DNA of 50,722 nucleotides, from the NCBI GenBank assembly GCA_025462865.1, contig JAOAPI010000069.1, positions 1 through 50,722 on the forward strand, written 5' to 3'. How positions within the stretch are numbered: the stretch's first letter is position 1; each line of letters begins with the position of its first letter. The notes beneath the pieces are model-generated. The model was not told where the DNA came from, did no database searches, and was given only the letters and a program-made list of their open reading frames with translations. This DNA comes from Candidatus Sulfotelmatobacter sp. (lineage in GTDB: Bacteria; Acidobacteriota; Terriglobia; Terriglobales; Acidobacteriaceae). Shown piece after piece: positions 8,484 through 17,718 of this stretch. A program made the position numbers and the translations under genes.

Positions 8484-10367
8484 ATGTCCAAGGAATTTTT
8501 GGATTCCTTGCTCCTTCTGCCCAAGGAGCACTGCCGGTCTCTCGTCAACGACGATCTGTACACGTTAATCCTAGAGTTACGCAAGGATGAACGCCTACAA
8601 GATTACTACGTAAAACTGAGGGAGTGCCCGTTTTTCAAGGAAGTTCGCCGGCGCGCCAAGGCTGATCTTTTCTTTCTGGCGAAGTATTTTATCGGGTTCG
8701 AAAACAAGAAGAACCCGCTGATCGTGGAGGGCACTCACGGTCGTGTGTGCAAACTGTTTGTCCAGAAAGACGACAGCAAAGAGCTTGGTGAACAGGACGA
8801 TTGCAAGGAGCGCCTGCTGCTCTACCCGCGGTCGGCCTTCAAGAGCATGTTGGACGTATTCGACGCGGTGCAATGGATTCTGAACTTTCCGGATATCCGG
8901 ATTCTGTTCATGACTGCCTCGGACGACCTGGCGGTTGGGTTCGTGGACGACACCAAGGCTTGCTTCATGATTCGCGAAGTCGAGCCCAGCTTCATGAACA
9001 TTTTCTTCGGCGAGTTTTGCCTGCCGGAGAGCAAGCTCGGAAACGATTTCGAGTTCACCACGCCGCAGCGCAAAAATAAGCGCCGCGAGCCGACCGTGAT
9101 GGCGCGGTCGATCATCTCCACGATGTCGGGCTTCCACTTTGACGTAATCAAAGCGGACGACATCGTTTCAAACAAGAATTCGGAAAACGAAGACCAGTGC
9201 CGTAAGGTCACCAAGCAGCTTCAGGTGAACCGCAAGACCCTGATGGCGTTTGGCTACCTCGACATGATCGGAACGCGCTACCACGAGGCGGATACGTGGG
9301 GCGAGATCATCGAGCGGAACGTTGGCGATATCCGCACGGAAAAAGGCCCGAACTGGGAATTCTCCCACAACCTGACGACCGGTCTCCAGATTCTGATCGG
9401 GCGCGCGTGGGAGCTAAAGCCGGAAAGCCTCAGCAAGGACGACAAGGAACTCGGGCCAGACGATTACACGCTTCTTTTCCCCGAGTACCACAGCTACGAA
9501 TACCTGCTCAAAGAGCGCAACAACTGGGGCGACTCGGTATTCGAGGGGCAGTTCAACCAGAACCCCCGGCCAAAGAGCGAAATCATTTTCGACCGGCCCA
9601 TGCTGGTCAAGCACACGGTCCCCTTCCGTGAACTGCCGGTAAACGGACCCACGGTTATCACCTGGGACTTCGCGTTCTCGCGCAAAAGGGCGAGGGATTT
9701 CACCACCGCCGCGGTGGGCAAGTTCAACGACAAGGGCCAGCTTTTCGTCGTTGATCTGGAGCGCGGCCGTTACAAGCCGAAAGACCTAGCAAAGAAAGTT
9801 GTGGAATTGGCGGTTCGCTGGCGACCGGAAGTGATCGCCATAGAAGACGCGGGCGGCTCGAACATGCTGGAGCCCGCAATCCAGAATGAGGCGCTAAAGA
9901 CCGGATACGAAGATGTGGTCGCGGTCTGCGGACGGATCGACTGGATTCCCGTCAGTCACGACAAAGACGCGAAGCGCTCACGCATGGGCGCGTTGCACCC
10001 CTGGCTGACCGACGACAGACTTTTTTTCGCGTCCCACTTGCCGTACCTCGAAGTGCTCTACACGGAATTTGAAGTCTGCATGGTGAACCACCACCATGAC
10101 GATATTCCGGACGTGATCTCGTATCTGCCGCGCTATGCGCCGCGGATGCAGCGGGTGATCGAGACGAAAGAGATCGTCACCTGGAGCCGCGAACAAGCGG
10201 CGTGGAACATCATGTTCGAAGAGAACAGCGATCCTTTTGGCCGGGTGGGCATGGGCTGGACGCCTCCCGAACCGCTTACACCGGAGCCCCCCGAGGCTCC
10301 AGATATTCCAGCGGAATCTTCAACACCGGGACTCGCGCCTATGCTCGGCGGCGGAATAGTTGGATAA
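8484..10367 (+). CDS. terL: Terminase large subunit
   Basis: 627 residues. ATP-driven DNA packaging motor and headful or site-specific nuclease. Visible motifs: a deviant Walker A (YPRSAFKS, about residues 114-121), a coupling region ILFMTASDD, the acidic Walker B-like pair in VIKADDIVS (about 218), and the RNase H-like nuclease domain with ITWDFAFSRKRARDFTTAA (first Asp about 395), VIAIEDAGGSNML (about 452) and HHHDDIPDVISYL (about 540). A Pro-rich tail ends the protein. It starts directly after the protease stop. No small terminase is recognisable next to it; the small ORF downstream does not look like one. Confidence 0.9.
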   Translation: MSKEFLDSLLLLPKEHCRSLVNDDLYTLILELRKDERLQDYYVKLRECPFFKEVRRRAKADLFFLAKYFIGFENKKNPLIVEGTHGRVCKLFVQKDDSKELGEQDDCKERLLLYPRSAFKSMLDVFDAVQWILNFPDIRILFMTASDDLAVGFVDDTKACFMIREVEPSFMNIFFGEFCLPESKLGNDFEFTTPQRKNKRREPTVMARSIISTMSGFHFDVIKADDIVSNKNSENEDQCRKVTKQLQVNRKTLMAFGYLDMIGTRYHEADTWGEIIERNVGDIRTEKGPNWEFSHNLTTGLQILIGRAWELKPESLSKDDKELGPDDYTLLFPEYHSYEYLLKERNNWGDSVFEGQFNQNPRPKSEIIFDRPMLVKHTVPFRELPVNGPTVITWDFAFSRKRARDFTTAAVGKFNDKGQLFVVDLERGRYKPKDLAKKVVELAVRWRPEVIAIEDAGGSNMLEPAIQNEALKTGYEDVVAVCGRIDWIPVSHDKDAKRSRMGALHPWLTDDRLFFASHLPYLEVLYTEFEVCMVNHHHDDIPDVISYLPRYAPRMQRVIETKEIVTWSREQAAWNIMFEENSDPFGRVGMGWTPPEPLTPEPPEAPDIPAESSTPGLAPMLGGGIVG

Positions 10368-10388
10368 CAGCACGATAAAGGAATGTAA

Positions 10389-10775
10389 ATGGCAGAACAA
10401 GACAATTTGGTTTCTCAGAGCATTGAGCAGCGCGATCCATACCGCGTGAAGGGCAGCGACTTTTCCGTCACGCACGTCAGCCCGGCACACGGGCAAGGTT
10501 CGGACTCCGGAGAAAAGACGTTGGTTTCCCAGAGCCGCAACCAAGAAGGACCGCGGCACGCCGAGGAAAGCGACTCCAGCGATTCCATGGCCGGCAAAGA
10601 GGCCGCGGTCAGCGCGAACTTCAAAGTGGGACGCAGCGCCGGCGAAAGCGATGCCAAGCCTGGCGACGTAGCGATGCCGGAGAGCGTGAACCTATCGACC
10701 GGACACGTTGAGGTCAAGGGCGTCAGTCAATCGCGGGTAAAGGAAGTTGCCGACCGCCAAGTCCACTTGGGCTAA
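10389..10775 (+). CDS. Small Ser/Glu-rich hypothetical protein
   Basis: 128 residues, low complexity and probably disordered, with a repeated LVSQS motif (NLVSQSIEQRD and TLVSQSRNQE, then GVSQSRVKE). It lies between terminase and portal and is preceded by AAAGGA. No fold, zinc site or membrane segment is visible. Position suggests a head-assembly accessory; not recognised. Confidence 0.55.
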   Translation: MAEQDNLVSQSIEQRDPYRVKGSDFSVTHVSPAHGQGSDSGEKTLVSQSRNQEGPRHAEESDSSDSMAGKEAAVSANFKVGRSAGESDAKPGDVAMPESVNLSTGHVEVKGVSQSRVKEVADRQVHLG

Positions 10776-10810
10776 GCCGCACCACTCTCCTCCAAAAAGG
10801 ACTTTCCTGA

Positions 10811-12883
10811 ATGGCGATTATCCCCACGCCTCCCTCGGACGTGCGTGGCCCAATACGGCCTGAAGCAGCGAAGAAGGCGCTCGCCACCGGTAAATGGGAC
10901 GACCCATCCGTTCTGCAACTGGTGATCCAGGACACAGAGCGGGCGGAGAACTTTGAGTCAACGAAACAGTGGGTGCTTAACTGGCCCACCGCCTCGCTGC
11001 TCTTCCAGTCTCCTTACGCGGCGAAGTATTGGGAAGGCACACAGACCGAACGGGCGAACATCCCATTTTTCACGGTCGCTACGTGTGTGGAATCACTCGT
11101 TCCGCAAATCATTAGCGGCCTGTTTTATCAAGACCCGCCGTTCATGATTAAGAAGCGCGGGAAGACCACGATGAACCACGCTCGCGCGGTTCAGACGGTC
11201 CTCGCGTTTCAACTTGAGGACATCAACTTCAAGCATGAACTGCGGATGGGCGCGAAGAACGCCTGCCTATTTGGAACAGGCATTTGGAAGTGGGGCTGGG
11301 AGACTTTTACTGAAGAGCGTAGCGAATACCGGCGCGCGGAACTGCCTGTCCGGATTCCGAACGCTCCGGGGCTTGATCCTGTAACGATCTCGCCAGACGA
11401 AGAAGAGATCGAAGAGGTTGTCACCAAAGTTCAGGTGAACCGCCCGACCTTCGATCACATCGTCAACCTGCGCCACGTGATGGTCGATCCGGGGCTGAAC
11501 GTTCCGGATATTCGGCGCGGCAAGTATGTCGTCCACCGGATGTTCTTGACGTGGAAAGACCTCGACAAGCTGCGGGACCGGCCTGGGTTTGATATCCCCG
11601 ACCAGCATACGCTGCTTGAACTTTTCTTCCCTCCGAAGGAACCCGTGCAGGCAGCGGCCGGAGAAGTTACAAGCCGCAATCCGCTGTTTGATGCGCGGGC
11701 GGAAGCAAGATTTGAAGAGACCACCGTCGATCCTTTCAACCAGCCACTAGAAGTGCTGGAGCGCTGGGACAACGACCACGTGATGGTCGTGCTGCAAAAG
11801 AAGCTGGTGATCTGCAACGCGCCGAATCCATATGGCGTAATTCCCTTCCTCTCGATTGGCTGGTGGGACGTACCGGAAGCCTTCTGGTCAATGGGGCTGG
11901 CGAAGACCATCGGATCGGAACAGCGCCTACAGCAAGGCATCACAAATTCGTGGCTGGACGGCGTATCGCTGAATTTGAATGGCGTTTACGTGCGCGTGCG
12001 CGGAAAGAGTGTGCCTACGCAGAGCATTCGCGTGGCACCAGGCCGCATCGTGGACGTGGACAATAAGGGTGACTTTTCTCCCCTCGAACGGCTGCCCGCG
12101 GTGCCGGAAGCCGGCGCAGCCCTGCAAATGTCGCAGACGCGCGCGGACCAATACTCCGGCGCTGACGCACTGAGCATACAGGGTTCGCTTTCAGGCGGCG
12201 GACGTTCGAGCATCACGCGGACGGCGACCGGAGCCAACATTCTCGCGGGCGGGTCTGGCAGCCGCGTTCAAGACTTTGTGGGCAAGTTGGCGGACCAGGT
12301 TTTCCTGCCCTTCCTCTACGCGGCGCACGAATTGAATTGCGCGCTGCTGCCGCCGAAGACAATCAAGCAGATTCTGGACGAGGAACTCGAAGAAGCCTGG
12401 GTTAACGAGATCGATGTCCTCGACGTAATCAACGCGCGGGTTAAATTCACGATCTCGGCCGCGGCCCGTTTGCAGGCTCGCCGCAACATGGCGCAGGCGT
12501 TGCCGATAATGATCCAGTACCTGATGAGCCCGGAGACGACGCAGAGCCTGGCCATTGAAGGCATGAAGGTCAACGTCAAGGAAATCATGCGGATGATGTT
12601 TGAAGTCTCTGACTGGCCGAACGTGACCGACGTGGTTGTGGCCATGTCTGACGAAGACAAGCAGCGCTGGATGTCCATGCAGCCGGGTGCTCAGGTCGCG
12701 GCGAAAGCAAAGGCGCAGGCCGGTCTTCAAAGCCAGAAGACCGATGACAAGAGTCATTTAATCGACCAGGAAAATATTGCAAGGGCCGGCCGTGAAGTTT
12801 TGCGGTCAGCCATCGAGAAAGCCGCTGAACCGGAAGAAATTACCGGCCAGCCAGGCGGACCAGGCTTCGGTGCCAACGTATAA
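10811..12883 (+). CDS. Portal protein
   Basis: 690 residues. Forms the dodecameric ring at the capsid vertex through which DNA passes. Supported by size, position (after terminase, before scaffold and capsid) and portal-like features: a mixed alpha/beta N-terminal wing, IPFFTVATCVESLVPQI, the NACLFGTGIWKWGWE segment typical of podovirus portals, HIVNLRHVMVDPG, a central GRIVDVDN strand, and a C-terminal helical region ending in Gln/Lys-rich sequence. No catalytic motif. An AAAAAGGA stretch precedes the ATG. Confidence 0.8.
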   Translation: MAIIPTPPSDVRGPIRPEAAKKALATGKWDDPSVLQLVIQDTERAENFESTKQWVLNWPTASLLFQSPYAAKYWEGTQTERANIPFFTVATCVESLVPQIISGLFYQDPPFMIKKRGKTTMNHARAVQTVLAFQLEDINFKHELRMGAKNACLFGTGIWKWGWETFTEERSEYRRAELPVRIPNAPGLDPVTISPDEEEIEEVVTKVQVNRPTFDHIVNLRHVMVDPGLNVPDIRRGKYVVHRMFLTWKDLDKLRDRPGFDIPDQHTLLELFFPPKEPVQAAAGEVTSRNPLFDARAEARFEETTVDPFNQPLEVLERWDNDHVMVVLQKKLVICNAPNPYGVIPFLSIGWWDVPEAFWSMGLAKTIGSEQRLQQGITNSWLDGVSLNLNGVYVRVRGKSVPTQSIRVAPGRIVDVDNKGDFSPLERLPAVPEAGAALQMSQTRADQYSGADALSIQGSLSGGGRSSITRTATGANILAGGSGSRVQDFVGKLADQVFLPFLYAAHELNCALLPPKTIKQILDEELEEAWVNEIDVLDVINARVKFTISAAARLQARRNMAQALPIMIQYLMSPETTQSLAIEGMKVNVKEIMRMMFEVSDWPNVTDVVVAMSDEDKQRWMSMQPGAQVAAKAKAQAGLQSQKTDDKSHLIDQENIARAGREVLRSAIEKAAEPEEITGQPGGPGFGANV

Positions 12884-12901
12884 CAGAAAGGGCTTAGCTG
12901 C

Positions 12902-13312
12902 GTGACACAACGAGCAAGCGCAATTAACCGCGATACAGCGGACATGATGATAACCCGGCTCGAAGAGTACATCGGCCGGGAGTTGACGCAAGACGAACGC
13001 AACGATATCGAGGTCTGGCAAAAGGGCAAAGCTCTCGCGCCACTCACGAACTTCTACGGATGGGAAGTCGTGATGGAGATGTTGCGGAGCTATGCCGAGG
13101 ACGCGATCCAGCGGTTGATCGTGACCGACCCCGGCGACACCACGAACATCGTCGGCTTTCACGCCGCCGCATACGCAGCGAACAAGATTTACCACAATTT
13201 TGCAGAAGATGTGAAGAACGCCATCGACAAGAAAACCCCAGAAGTAATGCGGGGATACGTGAAGACCCGCATCGCCAACGCCGCACCGGATTCCGAAACA
13301 CCAGCAATTTAA
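12902..13312 (+). CDS. Small helical protein downstream of portal
   Basis: 136 residues from a GTG at 12902 (AAAGGG upstream). Predominantly helical with many acidic residues (MITRLEEYIGRELTQDE, VMEMLRSYAEDAIQRL). Small proteins of this type sit between portal and scaffold in many uncultured podoviruses; head assembly or packaging support is possible. Not assigned to a family. Confidence 0.6.
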   Translation: MTQRASAINRDTADMMITRLEEYIGRELTQDERNDIEVWQKGKALAPLTNFYGWEVVMEMLRSYAEDAIQRLIVTDPGDTTNIVGFHAAAYAANKIYHNFAEDVKNAIDKKTPEVMRGYVKTRIANAAPDSETPAI

Positions 13313-13324
13313 TCCTCGCACCCG

Positions 13325-13349
13325 TGCTCATCGGATTATGAGCAGGAGA
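13325..13349 (+). promoter_or_regulatory. CGGATT-loop hairpin plus Shine-Dalgarno, copy 1
   Basis: TGCTCAT (13325-13331) pairs with ATGAGCA (13338-13344) around the loop CGGATT; AGGAGA (13344-13349) follows at once and the ATG of the scaffold-like gene is five bases further on. The upstream CACCCGT and the whole arrangement recur before the gene at 19291 with compensatory stem changes, which argues for a conserved RNA element that controls translation initiation. Confidence 0.6.
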
Positions 13350-13354
13350 CAGGC

Positions 13355-14569
13355 ATGACACTAAGTAACGACCCGTTTGCCCCAGATGACAAATTCGCAC
13401 AGTTGGATTTACGCACGGGGCCAGAGCATTTTGCAGCACACCTAAGCAAGATTTCCGAAGAAGAACACATTGATGATCCGAACGCGAGTGAGACCGCGTT
13501 GCGTCCGGAAGTAATCGTTGGGCCTACCGCGGCGCAAGCGGCAGCCGCCGCCCCCGTACACGGCGCGCCGGAAGTGATCGATCTGGGAGATGGCGCGACC
13601 GTAACCATCCGGCAGACGAATCTCGGATGGGAAGCCGTGCTCGATGCCGGCACCGGAGCCGGAGCCGAAGTTTTCCGAGGCAGAACGCGACCGGAACTGG
13701 ACCGAAATGTTTACATCGGGAAACTGCACGCGACTCGCAAGATCAACGAACTGGTCCGAAGAGACAAGCTAACCTTGGCGGCTGACGCGCCGGCAGCGCA
13801 TTCCCCCGCGCCCACACCCGCGCCAACCGTCCGAAGACTGACCCCGGACGAAGAGTTTGAAATCAAGACGAAGCTCTCGGCTAATCCCGATCTGGCGTTA
13901 AAAGAGTGGTTCCAAAAGACGACCGGGCTCAGTTTAGAGCAGCTTGTGGGGCTCGCACAGCAAGGATCGGCGGCCAAGGAAACGCTCGACGCGGAGGCGG
14001 TTGCCAAGTCGTTTATTTCCGCGCGGCCGGAATACTGGAACGCGGAAGAGAATTATCGCCGATTGCTCATCAACATCTGCAATCGAAACCGCACCAAGCA
14101 TCCAGAGAGCTTCCCCGCCGAAGCCAAGTCCGAGCCGATGCTCGAATACCTGGTCAAGCACGGACTCTTTACCACAGCAAATTTGATCGCGGCCTACGAT
14201 GCACTTCACGAAGACGGATTGCTTCTGAAGAAGCCCGAGGCTCCGACCGCAGCGCCACCCGCGCCTGCCGCAGATACGCCTACCAACGTGCCTGCCCAGT
14301 TGCCCGTACCCGCTGCCACAGCACCACCTGCACCTGCACCAGCGCCGGCTACACCACCGGCGAGACCGACGCCTACAGACGGACGGATTGTCCGCCCACG
14401 GCGTGAGAACGCGTCGTTCGGAATCCGGACGCGGGACGCAAGCGCGCCCTCCCCGGAAATCACGAGCGAGCCTTCCGTCGAAGAGTTGGACAACCTGAGT
14501 GACACTGAGATCGCCCAGCTTTATGCGGGCGTTCGCCAGAACGTCGCTCGCGCTTCCGCTCAGCGCTAA
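13355..14569 (+). CDS. Scaffold-like head assembly protein
   Basis: 404 residues directly before the capsid gene, the usual scaffold position. Charged and Ala/Pro-rich: an acidic N-terminus, a globular segment around residues 60-130 (VIDLGDGATVTIRQ, EVFRGRTRPELDRN), a helical middle, a Pro/Ala-rich linker (about 310-345) and a short acidic helix at the end (VEELDNLSDTEIAQLY). Such a composition fits internal scaffolds that leave the prohead. No protease motif is seen. Translation is likely governed by the hairpin just upstream. Confidence 0.6.
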   Translation: MTLSNDPFAPDDKFAQLDLRTGPEHFAAHLSKISEEEHIDDPNASETALRPEVIVGPTAAQAAAAAPVHGAPEVIDLGDGATVTIRQTNLGWEAVLDAGTGAGAEVFRGRTRPELDRNVYIGKLHATRKINELVRRDKLTLAADAPAAHSPAPTPAPTVRRLTPDEEFEIKTKLSANPDLALKEWFQKTTGLSLEQLVGLAQQGSAAKETLDAEAVAKSFISARPEYWNAEENYRRLLINICNRNRTKHPESFPAEAKSEPMLEYLVKHGLFTTANLIAAYDALHEDGLLLKKPEAPTAAPPAPAADTPTNVPAQLPVPAATAPPAPAPAPATPPARPTPTDGRIVRPRRENASFGIRTRDASAPSPEITSEPSVEELDNLSDTEIAQLYAGVRQNVARASAQR

Positions 14570-14604
14570 TACGAAGTTAACAGAAGTAAAACGAGTCCTA
14601 ACGT

Positions 14605-15591
14605 ATGTCTATTTCCCCTGCATCGATTTTAACGTCGGGTGCGCTGCCGAACCTGGTCGCCATCCACTATGAGCGGGAATCGATCCCGAACCTGAAGGCG
14701 CAGACGCCGTTTCTGAGCATGACCAAGCAGAAGCCGCTGCCGCTGCGCTCGGGCAACCAGATTCAGTTCTTCACCTACGCCTTGCTGTCCGCCAACACGA
14801 CCCAGGCTGCGGAAGGAACGGTCGGAAGTCCGATTTCCGAATCCACCACGAAGATCGTGGCCACCATCGGGCAGTACGCCGATTTCATCAACTCCAGCGA
14901 TCTGTCCATGGACGTGGCGATTGACGATCCGTCACTGCTCCAGAATCTGTCAACCGAACTGAATTACCGTTTGGCTCTGACCCTGAACACGCTGGTCCAG
15001 CTTACCGCTGACAGCGCCACCGGCGTAGACGCCAGCGTAAACGTGCAGTTGGCCAACGGTTCGTACCTGACCGCAGCCAACATCCGCACGGTCACCCAGC
15101 AGTTGCACGGGATCAACGCGCGTCCGCTGACCAAGGACGGTTACTGGGGCGGGATCATCCACCCCTACGTCGTTCACGACGTTTTGAACGACACCTCCAA
15201 CAACGGCCTGACGGACATCCTGAAGCGCAATGACAGCATGGTCAGCAAGCTGATCCAGCCGCTGACAAACGACGAAGTGATTGAGTTCGCCGGCGTGCGC
15301 TTCAAGCAGACCACGACTGCGCCAACCTCGACCATCAGCAGCAACACCTATTACAACACCTACATTTTCGGCGACGACGCGCTCTTCTCTGTGTTCCTCG
15401 GGAAGAACCCGGAAAGCGGCGAAAAGAACTACCGGTTGATGATCCAGGAAGCTCCGCAGACTGGATCGGTGAGCGACCCTGCTCGCCAGATTGGTGGCTG
15501 GGTGAGTTATAACCTTAAATATACCAACACTTTACGGCCAGGGTCTGTTATGACGCTTCGCCGGTTGCAGTCCGAAACAAGCGCGAGCTAA
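14605..15591 (+). CDS. Major capsid protein, N4-gp56-like
   Basis: 328 residues. Shell-forming HK97-fold protein. The family pattern is seen in the order NLVAIHYERESIPNLKAQTPFLS, split as an early N-arm, then GNQIQFFTYALL, TQAAEGTVGSPISES, IVATIGQYADFINSSDL (the conserved strand of this group) and WGGIIHPYVVHDVL, ending in a Lys/Arg-poor C-terminus. Length is slightly below that of N4 gp56. Unusually for a highly expressed gene, I see no strong Shine-Dalgarno close to the ATG; the leader has only TTAACAGAAG about 20 bases before. A GC-rich hairpin follows the stop. Confidence 0.8.
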   Translation: MSISPASILTSGALPNLVAIHYERESIPNLKAQTPFLSMTKQKPLPLRSGNQIQFFTYALLSANTTQAAEGTVGSPISESTTKIVATIGQYADFINSSDLSMDVAIDDPSLLQNLSTELNYRLALTLNTLVQLTADSATGVDASVNVQLANGSYLTAANIRTVTQQLHGINARPLTKDGYWGGIIHPYVVHDVLNDTSNNGLTDILKRNDSMVSKLIQPLTNDEVIEFAGVRFKQTTTAPTSTISSNTYYNTYIFGDDALFSVFLGKNPESGEKNYRLMIQEAPQTGSVSDPARQIGGWVSYNLKYTNTLRPGSVMTLRRLQSETSAS

Positions 15592-15605
15592 ATCGCGCTA
15601 AGGAT

Positions 15606-15635
15606 GGGGCGCGTGTGCCTATCGCTGCGCGCCCC
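15606..15635 (+). promoter_or_regulatory. GC-rich hairpin after the capsid gene
   Basis: GGGGCGCG (15606-15613) pairs perfectly with CGCGCCCC (15628-15635), loop 14 nt. No T-run follows, so it is not a standard intrinsic terminator. A 3'-end-stabilising or partial-termination role for the capsid mRNA is plausible but inferred. Confidence 0.5.
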
Positions 15636-15654
15636 CAAACCTGCCGGAGGATAG

Positions 15655-16038
15655 ATGTCGATCACCGCTTCACTTACCGGAAACATCACGCTGGTTGATT
15701 CCGTTGTCGGAAACCAGGCGCTTATCAAGTCCATTGCCAGCTTGATTTTTACCGGGACCAATTCCTCCTACGCGAATTCTCAGAATATCGGCACGAGCCC
15801 GACCACGATCACGCTGCCGATCAGCCCCACGAAATTTGTGTACATCAAGAATCTGCACGCCTCAAACACGCTGACCGTGACGTGGACCCCGAACGGCGGG
15901 GCTTCGAATCCAGTGGTCACTCTCCAGACGAGCGAAGCGCTCCTTTTTGTGGGCAGCAATACCAGCGGCGGGATCACGGCGCTTTCGCTGACCGCCTCGG
16001 GCGCGAGCACTCCAGTCGAGTTTATTTTAGCCGGGTAA
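15655..16038 (+). CDS. Small beta-rich head protein, decoration candidate
   Basis: 127 residues, nearly all beta strands and turns: KFVYIKNLHASNTLTVTW, PVVTLQTSEALLFVG, PVEFILAG. The strand order looks like a small jelly-roll or Ig-like sandwich. It follows the capsid gene with a strong GGAGGA upstream. Capsid cement or decoration protein is the best guess from size, beta content and position. Confidence 0.5.
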   Translation: MSITASLTGNITLVDSVVGNQALIKSIASLIFTGTNSSYANSQNIGTSPTTITLPISPTKFVYIKNLHASNTLTVTWTPNGGASNPVVTLQTSEALLFVGSNTSGGITALSLTASGASTPVEFILAG

Positions 16039-16047
16039 GGAAACCGA

Positions 16048-16332
16048 ATGAATTTAAGACAGCGGCTGGGGCACCTTCCTCAGAGCACACCGAATTTCAA
16101 GGAAACGCTGGCCCATCTGCCACCGCAAGTGCTGTTTGAACTGGCGCGAAATGAAGCCGCACAGCTTATCGCGCGCGTGGCTGCGGCCGAGCTTTTGCTC
16201 GAAGGCGGGCACAAGCAGTCCAAGAGCCCAGAAATCGAGTCACTCATCGCCGCGGTGATCGCGAACTGGAAGCAGGAAGAGGTCAATTTTACCGACGCTC
16301 CCGCTCCCGAAGGCGAAACCGAAAAAGCCTAA
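16048..16332 (+). CDS. Small helical hypothetical protein
   Basis: 94 residues, mainly helical (PPQVLFELARNEAAQLIARV, then AAAELLLEGGH) with an acidic tail. TAAGGAA precedes the start; the stop overlaps the next ATG as TAATG. Not recognised; it is likely co-translated with the histidine phosphatase. Confidence 0.55.
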   Translation: MNLRQRLGHLPQSTPNFKETLAHLPPQVLFELARNEAAQLIARVAAAELLLEGGHKQSKSPEIESLIAAVIANWKQEEVNFTDAPAPEGETEKA

Positions 16333-16958
16333 TGGACCTGAAAAACACACTGCTCTTCGCCGCGCGGCATGGAACAACGGTTCTAAACGAGAAGGGCTGC
16401 TTTCGCGGACCTCTCAATCCTCCTCTGGACGAGAAGGGCAAGCGCGATGCCGAAGAACTGGGGAAGTTTTTCCAGGATATTCCCATCGCGTGCATCATCT
16501 CTTCAGACAAGACCCGCGCGCTCCAGACCGCGCACACGATTGCGAAGTACAAGCCGGGCATCGAGATTTATCCCAATTCCGGACTGCACGCGCTGAACGT
16601 CGGTAACTTTGCCGGCAAGCCGAAAGACGAGAACGAAGACGAATTTGAGTATTACGTCCAGAATCCGGACGTGACGATTCCGGGCGGCGAGTCGCTGAAC
16701 GGGTTCAAGGCGCGCGTACGTCCGCTGCTGGCCGAAGGCGTCAAGCTCTCGAATCAAATCGGGAAACCGGTTCTTTTTACCATTCATTCCAGCATCATTC
16801 ACGAAATGGGCTCGATGATAAATAACGATCACGAGTCCACGCTCGTAAAGCCGGGCGGGGCCGCGCGTATTTACTACGGTAACGGCAACCTGAAGGCTGA
16901 ACCAATCCTCAAACCAGATTTCCAGAGCGGCCGTTCCGGCGCAGACAAAATCTCTTAA
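16332..16958 (+). CDS. Histidine phosphatase superfamily protein
   Basis: 208 residues. The signature is ARHGTT (phosphohistidine His13), with an early Arg-rich pocket (GPLNPPLDEKGKRDAEELG), IISSDKTRALQTA (second conserved Arg), an acid/base Glu in PGGESLNGFKARV, and a second catalytic His in FTIHSSIIHEMG (about residue 151). All core residues appear present, so it should be active as a phosphatase or phosphoglycerate mutase-like enzyme; the substrate is unknown. Its place inside the head-gene operon, coupled by TAATG, is unusual and hints at a virion-associated or late metabolic role. Confidence 0.8.
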   Translation: MDLKNTLLFAARHGTTVLNEKGCFRGPLNPPLDEKGKRDAEELGKFFQDIPIACIISSDKTRALQTAHTIAKYKPGIEIYPNSGLHALNVGNFAGKPKDENEDEFEYYVQNPDVTIPGGESLNGFKARVRPLLAEGVKLSNQIGKPVLFTIHSSIIHEMGSMINNDHESTLVKPGGAARIYYGNGNLKAEPILKPDFQSGRSGADKIS

Positions 16959-17024
16959 CCGCCTGCATCACAGAGGCAAAGTCTAGCAGTACAAATTCCA
17001 TTCGAATTAACAGGAAGGTAACAC

Positions 17025-17687
17025 ATGAATTCTGACACATTTGCCGGGTTGCAGGGCGGGACCGGACGAAACGCTCTGATTGCGGTGACCGGCGTAGGCA
17101 CAACCGAAACGCTCGTGGTCATGGGCACGGACACGGCCAGCACGAATGCGACAGCGGTTGTCGGCGTACCGTCGCAGGCGGCCATCATCGGCAACAGCGC
17201 CCCACTCGATCCAAACGTTAACCCTGCGTTGCTGAAGGATCAGTACGGGCGCGCCGGCAACTATATCGGCCAAGTACGGCCGTATTTCACCAGTGGCAGC
17301 TTCGACGCCCGCGGCTTCCGACTTCGCTTCGTGGCCAAGTTCACGTCTTCGGCCGCGGCCGGTGGAACGGCCCATGCCTTCAATCTCTATTGGGGCAACA
17401 GCATCACGGCGAACAACAAGATCGCCGCGGGGCTTTCCACAACTGCGCTGGCGGGCGGCAACTACGCTGTAATCGTGGAAGCGACTTGCCTCTGGGAATC
17501 GGTGGGCCAAGTGCTGGTAGGCGAATACTGGGCGATCACAGGAGCAAACTACGTGAGCCGCACGGGACTGACCAACAGTGCCTCACCGACGACCTACACG
17601 GCGCTGAGCTTCTGCGCTTCCTACAAATTCAATTCGGGCGCGGCCAACACGGTCACCCCGATTGAATTCTCCATCGAGCAATTCTAA
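17025..17687 (+). CDS. Beta-rich structural protein
   Basis: 220 residues, Gly/Ala/Thr-rich and mostly beta (VVMGTDTASTNATAVVG, YFTSGSFDARGFRLRFV, AHAFNLYWGNS). ACAGGAAGG provides a good ribosome-binding site. The preceding 66 bases hold no gene and include TTCGAATTAACAG, which weakly resembles the CGGATT hairpin leaders elsewhere. Probably a capsid-surface or head-fibre protein; no named family. Confidence 0.5.
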   Translation: MNSDTFAGLQGGTGRNALIAVTGVGTTETLVVMGTDTASTNATAVVGVPSQAAIIGNSAPLDPNVNPALLKDQYGRAGNYIGQVRPYFTSGSFDARGFRLRFVAKFTSSAAAGGTAHAFNLYWGNSITANNKIAAGLSTTALAGGNYAVIVEATCLWESVGQVLVGEYWAITGANYVSRTGLTNSASPTTYTALSFCASYKFNSGAANTVTPIEFSIEQF

Positions 17688-17718
17688 ACCACACGCGTGC
17701 CCTGTTCCGGCAGGGTTA

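Noticed and set aside
8484..12883. Long antisense and other-frame ORFs in the terminase and portal genes (for example minus 8595-9137, minus 12191-12757)
   Set aside because: They lie entirely within well-supported genes, have biased composition typical of antisense reading of GC-rich coding DNA, and show no recognisable motif or ribosome-binding site.
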